From: Ramlibacter sp.
GTDB taxonomy: Bacteria > Pseudomonadota > Gammaproteobacteria > Burkholderiales > Burkholderiaceae_C
Direction: 5' to 3'
DNA: 64,000 bases
Assembly (NCBI GenBank): GCA_019635415.1
Contig: JAHBZN010000002.1
Span: 558,001-622,000, forward strand
Both the position numbers and the translations under genes were made by a program. Shown here piece after piece: positions 52,601 to 62,748 of the stretch. The notes under the pieces were generated by a model. It had not been told where the DNA came from. It worked only from the letters and a program-made list of their open reading frames with translations, and did no database searches. Each line of letters begins with the position of its first letter. The stretch's first letter is position 1.

Positions 52601-54107
52601 AGGTGCCGGTCCCCGTGGCGGCGCTGGCCGCCGGAAGAATCCAGAAGCCGCGGCCAAAGGCCTGGCAACCCGCCACCGAATTGCCGGTGATGGTGTTGCC
52701 GGTGAGCGTGGTGATCCAGAAGCCCGAGGCGGTGGTGGCCGTGCCGATCACCGAGCCCTCGTCGTTGAAGGGCACGTTGAACCCGCTGTAGCCATTGCCG
52801 CTGACCGGGCCGTGGCCGCGGGCCAGGTAGTCGCCGGGCCAGAACGAGGCGAGGGCCGTGATGCTGCCGGCGGGAATGCTGAAGGCGCTGCTCATGGCGC
52901 CAATGCCCAGATTGTTGACGATGCGGTTGTTGTTCTCGTCGCCTTCCTCCATGTAGAAGAGGTGGCCCACGGCCCGTGCGCAGACATTGTTGGACAGCGT
53001 GACGCCGCTCGTGGAGTGCAGCGTCATGCACTTGTTGTAGCTGTGGTGGATGCTGTTGCTGTCCACCAGCACCGAGCCGGCCGGCACGGTGCCCGCCTGA
53101 TGGAAGTGGATCGGATAGCTGCCGAGCCGGGCCTTGCCGAACTTCTCGATCTCCACGCCCTGGATCGCCACTTGGGCAAAACCGGCCATGACCATGATCT
53201 CGCCGCCGTAGGCCGTGGCGGTGCCCGATCCTGTGCTGGGCACGGCGGCGGTGAGCCTGATGTTGCGGCTGATCAGGCCGACCTCGGCGCGCTCGTCCAC
53301 GCCATAGTTCTTCGATACGCCGTCGGTGAACGAGGCCGTGCCCTGGCTGGGGGCGCTGCTGCCGAAATGGTAGTTGAGCAGGGGCGTGTCAGCGTGCAGC
53401 GTGACGGTGCAGCCGGTGCCGCAATTCACGCTCTTGATGCGCACGAACTCGGCGCTGTCGGGCGAGAAATCGGTGCCCGCCACCACGATCCAGTCATCGG
53501 GCTTCCAGTCCACGGCGTCGGCCAGCCGCAGCGTGGTGGCGCCGTCCGAGGAGACCGGGGCACCCACGCCCTGGCCCGCGCCATAGAGCGCGGGAGGTCC
53601 CGCGGGCCGGCTCAGGTAGGTCCAGCTCGGGGCCCTGCTTCCCGGCGCCTTCGCCACCCCAGTCTTGCCAAACAGTTGCAGCCGGCCTCCCGCGGCCACG
53701 GAGAGGCCCTTGAGCCCGCCGGCCACCGGTGCGTCGCCAGTGAAGTTGAAGGTGACGCGATGCCTGAAGGGGCTGGCCGCCTGGCCCGCCTGCAACGTGC
53801 CCGCCACACTGATGCCCGCGGTGTCGAGCTGAAGATCCTGGGTATCGGGCACCGTCAGGGTGGCACCGGAAGCGATGGTGATGAAACCCAGGCCGGAGCC
53901 CGCGGTGAATGAGCGATCCACCTGGACCCTGGGGCCGCAGCCGGGGCCCCCGATCTGCACGTTGCGATGGGCGTCCATCGGGCAACCTGACAGGGGGGCG
54001 AAGGTCGTGGTGCCGGCCGCCGAAGCCGGTAACCCGGTGCCCAATGCCGCGGCCAAAGCCAGGATGGTGGTGCCCAGGATGGACGATAGGCGTGACAGTG
54101 CCTGCAT
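49677..54107 (-). CDS. Secreted G8-domain/right-handed beta-helix protein, CEMIP/TMEM2-like
   Basis: Very large secreted protein (1476 aa). A signal peptide covers residues 1-31 (MQALSRLSSIL... ASA-AG). Residues about 40-215 have the G8 pattern of alternating glycines and strands, ending VDWKPDDWIVVAGTDF. From about residue 268 the order DERAEVGLISRNI, YGGEIMVMAG, YPIHFHQAGT, SIHHSYNKCMTLHS and GHLFYMEEGDENNNRIVNN follows animal CEMIP/TMEM2 (which have RAEVGLL, YPIHFH, SIHH and GHCFF at matching places). A long strand-rich middle follows, then two Cys-rich tandem modules at the C-terminus separated by a Pro run. The start at 54107 is set by the signal peptide; the frame stays open 366 codons further by chance, opposite the catalase gene. 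Function unknown; glycan cleavage or binding is the leading idea. Confidence 0.8.
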   Translation of the reverse strand: MQALSRLSSILGTTILALAAALGTGLPASAAGTTTFAPLSGCPMDAHRNVQIGGPGCGPRVQVDRSFTAGSGLGFITIASGATLTVPDTQDLQLDTAGISVAGTLQAGQAASPFRHRVTFNFTGDAPVAGGLKGLSVAAGGRLQLFGKTGVAKAPGSRAPSWTYLSRPAGPPALYGAGQGVGAPVSSDGATTLRLADAVDWKPDDWIVVAGTDFSPDSAEFVRIKSVNCGTGCTVTLHADTPLLNYHFGSSAPSQGTASFTDGVSKNYGVDERAEVGLISRNIRLTAAVPSTGSGTATAYGGEIMVMAGFAQVAIQGVEIEKFGKARLGSYPIHFHQAGTVPAGSVLVDSNSIHHSYNKCMTLHSTSGVTLSNNVCARAVGHLFYMEEGDENNNRIVNNLGIGAMSSAFSIPAGSITALASFWPGDYLARGHGPVSGNGYSGFNVPFNDEGSVIGTATTASGFWITTLTGNTITGNSVAGCQAFGRGFWILPAASAATGTGTFAHNRAHGCYAGFDTASDDGVTGAALYTPKGTCLAGASTGAPATCDVVAQLDNLTASRNRNRGIWVRASWYALHDARLATNRDSVSLVSSGGTEGSPPGEWLLLKDAVIVGLSANNVLRFGPCPYSGQNGFGGNAGCYEPVSGNGYPLPNWNFAGMMFYDGPARLEHVHFVNFNQDITPYLTTADLTYFNSFSAQNTIPCHAHPFVYEGDAAMGWFQSNENSYPPTQYVQDVSFYNVDLRHQVYTQNVELTCAPSPAKGGNFRDGDKFTVILDRDGSLTGFQVAPPGTQTTSLPRVTDTYPISLNNIPFLAGPDTADECHSTGQQDALLEGRPTSLISPYSYATLEFSALTPPCDGTSAGSANCANNNVMVFTKDQKDYGGALQFTDTAITSTSTSPHGVYQLNCGGSAVTGSAGVPGHACVALSGRNGNGVYEPKLVNGLGYTVGASAGMPSFVSLMYGDASVPGGISPTNPFSTRIGICYKNQGRAAPPASVFTVRKGSKSFSGPNGNPAPLAPFYQQLPCAGLDNVMCGVPSTHTVTITVSTGTATATVSNANCNRDLCPSAPFYGTSSPTAATPTLPRVTQTADLLDPTKCPHGECFFYDQASGLLFINMVQEQPNAGGKYSSPLGSCAGEKNGICAEDNFYSCPGGGCELYTISVSTASYSVGTGTASYSPSGPSDCTPYSGSTSYAQPYPTTLNRLAYGPGTATGTAVATTLSQTISGYPHQSLTNTPVGFCPVNKPGKPDWPPSPGGAALYVLSPPSGVTASVLGVTPITGLTPAQVPLASGTTYTFSATASTGCTTSTSNPSCSCQQFFTLNADGTSIQSAAPNCCGLGTGTIGLTNRTLAVGAAPYACPGPNPPPPPPPGSGFSVQLPANVTVTVSATGSSTATVTTQPPSSDFSLTPGQTYLFQATGSGCTGTAVCTCQQQITVNSGGTGFTSPSGSGHNCCGIGSSGGKAIPVGASPFACSGP
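49680..49882 (-). repeat. C-terminal Cys-rich module, second copy
   Basis: Encodes about the last 68 residues of the G8 protein: GQTYLFQATGSGC, CTCQQQITV, HNCCGIG and VGASPFACSGP. It matches the upstream module at 50025-50238 in the order and spacing of Cys. Six or more Cys suggest disulfide bonding outside the cell. Confidence 0.75.
50025..50238 (-). repeat. C-terminal Cys-rich module, first copy
   Basis: Encodes GTTYTFSATASTGC, CSCQQFFTL, PNCCGLG and VGAAPYACPGP, aligned with the terminal module. The two are separated by NPPPPPPPGSG and a strand-rich segment that also resembles the sequence before this copy. The repeat unit is therefore probably about 110 residues. Confidence 0.72.
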
Positions 54108-54160
54108 GTGATTTCCCCCCCTCTTTTCGGGCCATTGTGTGACAGGCGCGGCGTGGATGC

Positions 54161-54178
54161 CAGTGCAATATGTCACTG
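54161..54178. promoter_or_regulatory. Inverted repeat in the G8/catalase divergent region
   Basis: CAGTG CAATATGT CACTG within the 135-base space between the G8 protein (minus) and the catalase-like gene (plus). It is a possible shared operator, positioned to affect both directions. The arms are only five bases, so chance is possible. Confidence 0.35.
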
Positions 54179-54242
54179 CAAGAGCGGCTAGCCAACCGCC
54201 ACAGGGTGGCTCACAATGCCCTCGCATCCGAAGGGAGGAACC

Positions 54243-55253
54243 ATGGCACAGGAAGCACTGGCGCGCGAGGTCGTGCCACCGGAAGAGGCTGCCTGCACGG
54301 CGGACCTGGCGGCGCGGCTGAAGAGCAAGATCATCCGGGACAACGCCGGTGGCCTGATGCGGCGCGACGCCCATCCCAAGATGCATGGTGTCGTCAAGGC
54401 CGAGTTCATTGTCGAACCGGACCTGCCCCCCGAACTGGCCGTCGGGCTGTTCAGCGGGCCGGCGACCTACGAAGCCTGGATACGCTTTTCCAACCAGAAC
54501 GGCACGATGCAGCCCGACCTGAACCGGGACATCCGCGGCATGGCCATCAAGCTCATGGGCGTGCCCGGACTCAAGCTGCTGGAGGGGGAGGAGCAAGAGC
54601 AGACGCAGGACTTCATCCTCATCAGCACCAATGTGTTCGTCACCCGCGACGTGAAGCAGTTCGACGGGCTGATCCGCGCGTTGACGGGCAGCTTGTGGGC
54701 CAAAGCGGTCTTCTTTGCCACCCACTGGCGGGTGATCCGCAACCTGTGGCGGTCGATGCGCCGCTTCGCCAACCCGATGCAGATCCGCTACTGGAGCACC
54801 ACGCCCTACCTGCTGGGCACGCGGGCGGTGAAGTACTCGGCCCTGCCGGTGGTGAGCCAGCCCGACCCCCTGCCCGATCCGGCGGGCGATGACTTTCTGC
54901 GTGAGGCCATGGTGCGCCAGCTTGCTGCGGGAGAAGTCCGGTTCGACTTCGCGGTGCAATTGCAGACAGACGCCGTCTCGATGCCGATCGAGGACCCGGG
55001 GACCGCCTGGTCGGAGGTCGCCTCGCCCTTCCGCAAGGTGGCCACCGTCCGGGTGCTGCCGCAGGCGTTCGACAGCGAAGCCCAGCGCGCGTTCGGCGAG
55101 AACCTCTCGTACACACCCTGGCATTGCCTGCCGGCGCATCGTCCCCTGGGCGGCATCAACCGGGCGCGCAAGGTGGTGTACCGCGCCATCTCGATGTTCC
55201 GCCATGAATGCAACGGCGCACCGCGCCGTGAGCCCAGTAGCTGGGACTTCTGA
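54243..55253 (+). CDS. Catalase-related haem protein
   Basis: Protein of 336 aa with a reduced catalase fold, shorter than true catalases (about 480 aa or more). The distal-side region reads MRRDAHPKMHGVVKAEFIVE (His near residue 44), followed by YEAWIRFSNQNGTMQPDLNRD and IRGMAIKLMGV. The proximal region NLSYTPWHCLPAHRPLGGIN has a Tyr near residue 289 that could bind haem. Such proteins include peroxidases and allene-oxide-synthase-like enzymes acting on lipid hydroperoxides, so simple H2O2 dismutation should not be assumed. The ATG follows GGAGGA. It is divergent from the G8 gene and convergent with the DyP operon. Confidence 0.82.
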   Translation: MAQEALAREVVPPEEAACTADLAARLKSKIIRDNAGGLMRRDAHPKMHGVVKAEFIVEPDLPPELAVGLFSGPATYEAWIRFSNQNGTMQPDLNRDIRGMAIKLMGVPGLKLLEGEEQEQTQDFILISTNVFVTRDVKQFDGLIRALTGSLWAKAVFFATHWRVIRNLWRSMRRFANPMQIRYWSTTPYLLGTRAVKYSALPVVSQPDPLPDPAGDDFLREAMVRQLAAGEVRFDFAVQLQTDAVSMPIEDPGTAWSEVASPFRKVATVRVLPQAFDSEAQRAFGENLSYTPWHCLPAHRPLGGINRARKVVYRAISMFRHECNGAPRREPSSWDF

Positions 55254-55274
55254 GCCGCCCCGCGGGGCCCTGGG

Positions 55275-56885
55275 TCAGGTCGGGTCGACCAGCCCCTTGG
55301 CGATCACGCGCAGCGCCGTGAGACTGGGCACGAAGAAATACTCGCCCCCCCGCGTCTCGACGAAGCGCGGCAGCCGTGGCAGGAAGTAGGGCGTTTCGCT
55401 GCCGTCCGGGTCGACCTGCAGCACGGCCTTGCTCGGAAAGCGGTCGTCGGCGCTGTGGTTGCCCAGCAGGATGTCCTTGTCATTGCCGGCCTTGAAGTCG
55501 TTGCCGTAGTTGACCCACTGCTGCTGCACGAACTCGAATTGCCGGTTGATGTCGGCATTGAGCATCATGATGATGATGCCGTGGTTGCCGTCGTCGCGGG
55601 CCGGGTCCTTCACGTCGCCATAAGGCAGTCCGCGCCGCAGCACGCGGCGGCGGTTGCTGAGCGCGCCCGGCGTGTCGAAGGCGTCCTGGCTGATCTTCAG
55701 CGAACCCGGTGTGTCGCCGGGTTCATGGATCATCTGCAGCGCCGCACGCGGGTTGACGCGGCGAAGGTGCGCGCTGAACGGGCATTTGCCGCCGCTCATG
55801 TCGTCATCAAAGGTGAAGTTGCACAGCATGTCCTCGCGCGTGGCCTCGTCGGCGGCGTTGAAGCGGGCGTCGAAAGCCGCCTTGCTGGCTGTGTCGGGCG
55901 CGCTCACGAGCGGCGCGCCGTTGTCGCGCCAGCGGCCCGAGAACTTGGCGGCAAGCAGCTCCCGGCCCCCGGGGTAGCGGCTGCCATGCTCGTCGAGGTA
56001 GGCATTGAAGGTGCCCACGTTCTCGTGCAGCTTGCGGTAGATCATGTAGGTGCCGTTGCGCGCCAGCAGCGTGGGGTTGGGCGCGGGGGGATACTCACGC
56101 GCCTCGTCGATGTGCCCCAGCAGGAATTCGCCGGTGGCCAGCGGTGCCCAGGTGCCGTCGGCAAGCTGCTTGCCCCGGCCGTTCACGTAGGCAGCGCTCT
56201 CCGGCAGGCCCTCGAACGCCGGGTCCCCAATGCCGTCGGTATAGCCAAAATGCTCCTTGGGTGTGGGCCGGCCGTTCTCCATGACCACCTTGGCGTCCTG
56301 ATAGTCCTGCAGTTCGCCGTCGTCGCCGCGGTGGCCTCCGAGCACCACCACGCCACCGACGTGCCGGGTGATCACGTCCTGCAGCCAGGCCCAGGCGGCC
56401 TCCAGGTGGCCTTGCGCCGTCTCGAGCAGGCCCAGGCCGTTGCCCGGCCAGCCGCTCACCCCTGCGTTGAGGGAGATGAAGATGTGCACGTCCTTTTCGC
56501 GCGTGACGCGGTTGTCACGCCAGACCGGATCCCAGAGTTCGGGGGCACTGGGTCCGTCGTCACCAAGGATGTCGCGGCGCGCTGCCATGCCATCGGCGAA
56601 TTCAGGCGGGAAGTCCACGAGCGATGCGCGTGGCACTTCCAGCTCCTTGAGGCCCTGGTAGGAGAACGCGAGGTTCACCGTCCATTCCGGCTTGGGCACC
56701 TCGCCCGGTCCGCTGCCCCAGTGGGCGGCGGTGGTCACCCGCCGTGTCACGGCGCCGACGAAGGCGCGGCCGCGCTCCGCGTCGCGGACGTTGAGGCAGA
56801 CATAGCGTGCGGCCGGAAACCCGAAGCGCCCATAGGCGCGCACCACGTTGCCCTGGATGTCGAGCAGGTCCAGTTGTTTTGTCAC
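55275..56885 (-). CDS. DyP-type haem peroxidase
   Basis: Dye-decolourising-type peroxidase (about 536 aa). The GxxDG motif with the catalytic Asp is FGYTDGIGDPAF (near residue 214). The proximal haem-His is in PFSAHLRRVNPRAALQ (near 370). There is no Tat or Sec signal, so it is probably cytosolic. The size and insertions resemble the longer DyP classes. The GTG at 56885 has AAGGGAG five to six bases upstream; a GTG two codons earlier is possible. It is the last gene of a three-gene operon, 25 bases after the second unknown gene. Confidence 0.88.
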   Translation of the reverse strand: MTKQLDLLDIQGNVVRAYGRFGFPAARYVCLNVRDAERGRAFVGAVTRRVTTAAHWGSGPGEVPKPEWTVNLAFSYQGLKELEVPRASLVDFPPEFADGMAARRDILGDDGPSAPELWDPVWRDNRVTREKDVHIFISLNAGVSGWPGNGLGLLETAQGHLEAAWAWLQDVITRHVGGVVVLGGHRGDDGELQDYQDAKVVMENGRPTPKEHFGYTDGIGDPAFEGLPESAAYVNGRGKQLADGTWAPLATGEFLLGHIDEAREYPPAPNPTLLARNGTYMIYRKLHENVGTFNAYLDEHGSRYPGGRELLAAKFSGRWRDNGAPLVSAPDTASKAAFDARFNAADEATREDMLCNFTFDDDMSGGKCPFSAHLRRVNPRAALQMIHEPGDTPGSLKISQDAFDTPGALSNRRRVLRRGLPYGDVKDPARDDGNHGIIIMMLNADINRQFEFVQQQWVNYGNDFKAGNDKDILLGNHSADDRFPSKAVLQVDPDGSETPYFLPRLPRFVETRGGEYFFVPSLTALRVIAKGLVDPT

Positions 56886-56910
56886 GGTCACTCCCTTGAT
56901 GCGCTGCGCG

Positions 56911-57615
56911 CTATGGACGGTATTTGCCGGCGGGCCAGGTCGGGCCGGAGAGGTCGGTGGGCGCGACGCGCCGGATGAAGTCCCGGTAGTTGGCGCGCAG
57001 CTGCGGTGTGTCCAGGCCCTGGTTCGCCAGCACGAAGCGCGTGAATTCCTGCTTGAGATAGAGCGCCTTCAGCTGCTCGGGCAGCGGGTCGTCGTTGGAG
57101 CCGACGAAGAACAGCGCGGCGGGCAACTGGCAGCGTTTGATGTAGTCCGCGAAGCTGGCCGCGTCGTGCACCTGCTCGAAGCCGTAGCAGTAACCCCACA
57201 CGTCGCGGATCGAGCCGCTGATGGCGTCCCACATGCCGCGCAGGTAGGTGTCCACGTCGCCCTCGGGGCCGCCATGGAAGTTGCACGAGAACACGAGGTA
57301 GCGTGAGCGCAGGTGGTCCTCGGCCGGCATGGCCCACCGCCGGAGGGCATCGGGCACCACCGGGAGCCAGTCGTTCAGCGTGTCGAGCGCGCCGCCACCG
57401 GGCAGCGACTCGGTGTACACGTCGTCGAGCACGAAGTAGCGGCACAGGTAGGTCTGCGGAACCTGCGTCATGGGGCTGTTGTCCAGCAGGTTCCAGTTCT
57501 GCAGGGTGTCGCGCACCTTGTCGGCGAAGGCGATTTCCTCGCCGGGCACGATGCCCTCGCGGATGGGGGACAGAACGGTCAGCGCGTAGGCGCTGCCGCT
57601 GAGATTGCCGGCCAT
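56911..57615 (-). CDS. Unknown protein A of the DyP operon (paralog of the next gene)
   Basis: Soluble protein of 234 aa that I cannot assign. It opens SAYALTVLSPIREGIVPGEE, and has YLCRYFVLDDVYTESLPGG, HLRSRYLVFSCNFHGG with DVDTYLRGMW, and SFADYIKRCQLPAALFFVGS. It shares its plan with the gene at 57615-58307: an A(L/M)xVxxP(I/V)R start, then a motif R(S/Y)xYxxxFxxNFxG, then DxY. Its ATG overlaps the stop of that gene (ATGA), and DyP follows. The pair may be partners or substrate carriers of the peroxidase. Confidence 0.75.
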   Translation of the reverse strand: MAGNLSGSAYALTVLSPIREGIVPGEEIAFADKVRDTLQNWNLLDNSPMTQVPQTYLCRYFVLDDVYTESLPGGGALDTLNDWLPVVPDALRRWAMPAEDHLRSRYLVFSCNFHGGPEGDVDTYLRGMWDAISGSIRDVWGYCYGFEQVHDAASFADYIKRCQLPAALFFVGSNDDPLPEQLKALYLKQEFTRFVLANQGLDTPQLRANYRDFIRRVAPTDLSGPTWPAGKYRP

Positions 57616-58307
57616 CAGGGCCTCCTTTCACCGCTGTGGGCCGCTGCGGCCCGGACGGCCTGCAACTGCCGTTCGTGACGCTGGTGGCGCCGTTCGATCT
57701 GATAGGCGGACATGCTCACGATGGGGGTGGGGTACATGTCACCCAGGTCATGCTGCAACCCGCGCAGCAGGCGGTTGTAGCGGGCGAGGAATTCGGCATC
57801 GCTGCCTTCATCCGCGGTCTGGTCGAAGTCCAGCAGCGCGGCCTTGAGCGACTTGGCGCTTTTCACGTCGTTGGAGGTGGCCAGCGGGTAGGCGTTGTAG
57901 TAGTGCTGGGTTTCGATCTGGTTGTACTGGATGTAGTGGTGAAACGGCGTCAACGCCACCGACTTGGAGTAGCGGATGTTCCACTTCCAGAACATGTCCA
58001 GCCCGCCGGGAATCGAGAAGGTGAACGAGTCCACGTACTGATCCCAGCTGCCGTTGAAGTTGCTGAAGAACAGCATGTAGGAGTAGCGCAAAGTCTCGCG
58101 CGGCTGGTCGGGCGAGAGATGGGGGAACTGGTGGCGGCCGATGATGACCCAGCGCGCGTAGTGGATCAGTGACAGGGTGATCAGTCCCTTGAGGGTGCGC
58201 GGCATCTTGAGCGCGGCCCAGAAGATCAGCTTGTTGAACCACGCGAGGTACCAGCGCACCGGCGTGATCACGTTCATGGCATACGCCTTGCCCGCGATAT
58301 TGAACAT
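57615..58307 (-). CDS. Unknown protein B of the DyP operon (first gene)
   Basis: Protein of 230 aa, not recognised. The N-terminal 60 residues are hydrophobic and basic (VRWYLAWFNKLIFWAALKM, LKGLITLSLIHYARW), suggesting membrane association. The core has LRYSYMLFFSNFNGSWDQYV, which aligns with the FSCNFHGG motif of the adjacent paralog. The tail is rich in basic residues. It starts 105 bases downstream of the XRE regulator gene and is translationally coupled to the second unknown gene. Confidence 0.75.
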   Translation of the reverse strand: MFNIAGKAYAMNVITPVRWYLAWFNKLIFWAALKMPRTLKGLITLSLIHYARWVIIGRHQFPHLSPDQPRETLRYSYMLFFSNFNGSWDQYVDSFTFSIPGGLDMFWKWNIRYSKSVALTPFHHYIQYNQIETQHYYNAYPLATSNDVKSAKSLKAALLDFDQTADEGSDAEFLARYNRLLRGLQHDLGDMYPTPIVSMSAYQIERRHQRHERQLQAVRAAAAHSGERRP

Positions 58308-58412
58308 TTTTGTTCCCCTTCCCTGAGCGGCGGATTATCAGCGGCGCCATGGCGGATGGCAACCACTTTTGCCCGCCCCTGCGGAGAGGGGCATCGCGCG
58401 TTGCGCGCGGCT

Positions 58413-59210
58413 TCAGGGGCTGGGCAACTGCCGCAGCACCTCGCGCGTGAAATCGTCGGCCGGGAAGAAGGTTTCGAGGGCCAGTTCCTGGAGCGTCACG
58501 TCCACGGGCGTACCGAAGATGGTGGTCGTGCTGATGAAGCTCAGCACGCCCTGAGGCGTGCGGAACTGCAGGGGCATGACCACGCCGAGATGCTCGCCTT
58601 CGAGGGTCAGCGGCTGCGCCTGCGCCGGCACGGGGTAGCCCTGGAGCTCCTCCAGCAGGGCGGCCAGCACCGGGTCGGCGGTGCTGGCGATCTGCTGGCG
58701 CAGGCGTTCGAACAGGTGGTTGCGCCACTGGACCAGATTGACGATCCGCGGGGCCACCCCCTGGGGGTGCAGGCTCAGGCGCAGGATGTTCACCGGGGGC
58801 TGCAGCAGCGCGGGGTCGGCGCCGCCCATCAGCAGGGGCACGCTGGCGTTGTAGCTCACCAGGTTCCAGTGGCGATCCGCCGCCAGCGCCGGAAAGGGCG
58901 CGTGGCTCTGCAGGATCAGCTCGACTGCCTGCCGCGCCGATGCGAGCGCGGGGTCATCCAGCGGCCGTTCACGGTACATCGGGGCATAGCCGGCTGCCAC
59001 CAGCAGCGCATTGCGCTCGCGCAACGGCACGCCCAGGCGCTCGGTCAGGCGCAGCACCATTTCGCGGCTGGGCACCGAGCGCCCGGTTTCCATGAAGCTC
59101 AGGTGGCGCGTCGAGATCTCGGCCTCGTCGGCGAGATCGAGCTGGCTCAGGCGCCGGTGCAGCCGCCATTGGCGCAGATGCTCGCCAAACGGGCGGCGCG
59201 GGTCGGTCAT
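58413..59210 (-). CDS. XRE-family regulator with MmyB-like ligand domain
   Basis: Transcription regulator (265 aa). The N-terminal helix-turn-helix reads LRQWRLHRRLSQLDLADEAEISTRHLSFME (two segments around residues 12-40), followed by a C-terminal MmyB-like PAS-type domain with HWNLVSYNAS and NILRLSLHPQGVAPRIVN. Ligands of such domains are usually unknown; fatty acids have been suggested for one member. It lies in the same direction just before the DyP operon and opposite a small membrane protein gene; either could be its target. The ATG at 59210 is used; Met at 59246 is possible. Confidence 0.85.
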   Translation of the reverse strand: MTDPRRPFGEHLRQWRLHRRLSQLDLADEAEISTRHLSFMETGRSVPSREMVLRLTERLGVPLRERNALLVAAGYAPMYRERPLDDPALASARQAVELILQSHAPFPALAADRHWNLVSYNASVPLLMGGADPALLQPPVNILRLSLHPQGVAPRIVNLVQWRNHLFERLRQQIASTADPVLAALLEELQGYPVPAQAQPLTLEGEHLGVVMPLQFRTPQGVLSFISTTTIFGTPVDVTLQELALETFFPADDFTREVLRQLPSP

Positions 59211-59378
59211 GGCGGGAAGGGCGGGGGCGGTGACGGCAATCATGACCCGCATCCTAGGCCCTGTCGCGCGCAGCCGCCATGACCCGGGGGGTAATCGACG
59301 CGCTGCACGGCCTCCGTGAGGATCACGCCGGTGCCGCCCGCCGTGGCGGTGTTTGTTCCCCTGTTCAAGGAGTGTTTC

Positions 59379-59783
59379 ATGTCGTTGCTTTCTTCTCCCC
59401 GTTTCCTGCAGCGTGTGCTGTGGGTGGATGCGGCCTCCTGTGTGGCCGTTGGCGTCCCGCAGGTCGGCCTGAGCGCCGAACTCGCGGCGTGGCTGCATCT
59501 GCCGGCGGCGCTGCTCATGGGCACGGGTGTGTTTCTGCTGGCCTACGCCGCGGCGGTGCTCTGGATCGCCGCGCGCGATCCGTTGCCGCGCCGGCTGGTG
59601 GGCGTCATCGTCGCGGGCAACCTTGCCTGGGCCGTGGGCTGCGTGGCCCTGCTGGCAGCCGGCGGGCTGGCACCGACCTGGCTTGGGGTGGCCTGGGTCA
59701 TGGCCCAGGCGCTCACTGTCCTGGTGCTGGCCGAGGTGCAGTGGTTCGCCTTGCGCAAAGTGGTGATTCAGCCCGCATGGTGA
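59379..59783 (+). CDS. Small four-helix membrane protein, unknown
   Basis: Hydrophobic protein of 134 aa with about four transmembrane helices (for example LPAALLMGTGVFLLAYAAAV and VGVIVAGNLAWAVGCVALLA). No known domain is recognised. It is divergent from the XRE/MmyB-type regulator with a 168-base gap, an arrangement typical of a regulator and its target. An AAGGAG ribosome site precedes the ATG at 59379. Confidence 0.8.
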   Translation: MSLLSSPRFLQRVLWVDAASCVAVGVPQVGLSAELAAWLHLPAALLMGTGVFLLAYAAAVLWIAARDPLPRRLVGVIVAGNLAWAVGCVALLAAGGLAPTWLGVAWVMAQALTVLVLAEVQWFALRKVVIQPAW

Positions 59784-59841
59784 ATTTCCGGGCTCAGCCT
59801 GCCAGAATGGGACTCATTGAACCGCTTCAAGGAGTTCCGAC

Positions 59842-62744
<2,903 letters not shown>

Positions 62745-62748
<4 letters not shown>

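Noticed and set aside
54108..55205. 5' extension of the CEMIP-like reading frame by 366 codons
   Set aside because: It lies opposite the well-supported catalase-like gene, and a clear signal peptide begins at the internal Met (54107).
54243..55253. Classical monofunctional catalase katA/katE
   Set aside because: Too short, and its distal and proximal regions resemble catalase-related enzymes rather than H2O2 catalases.
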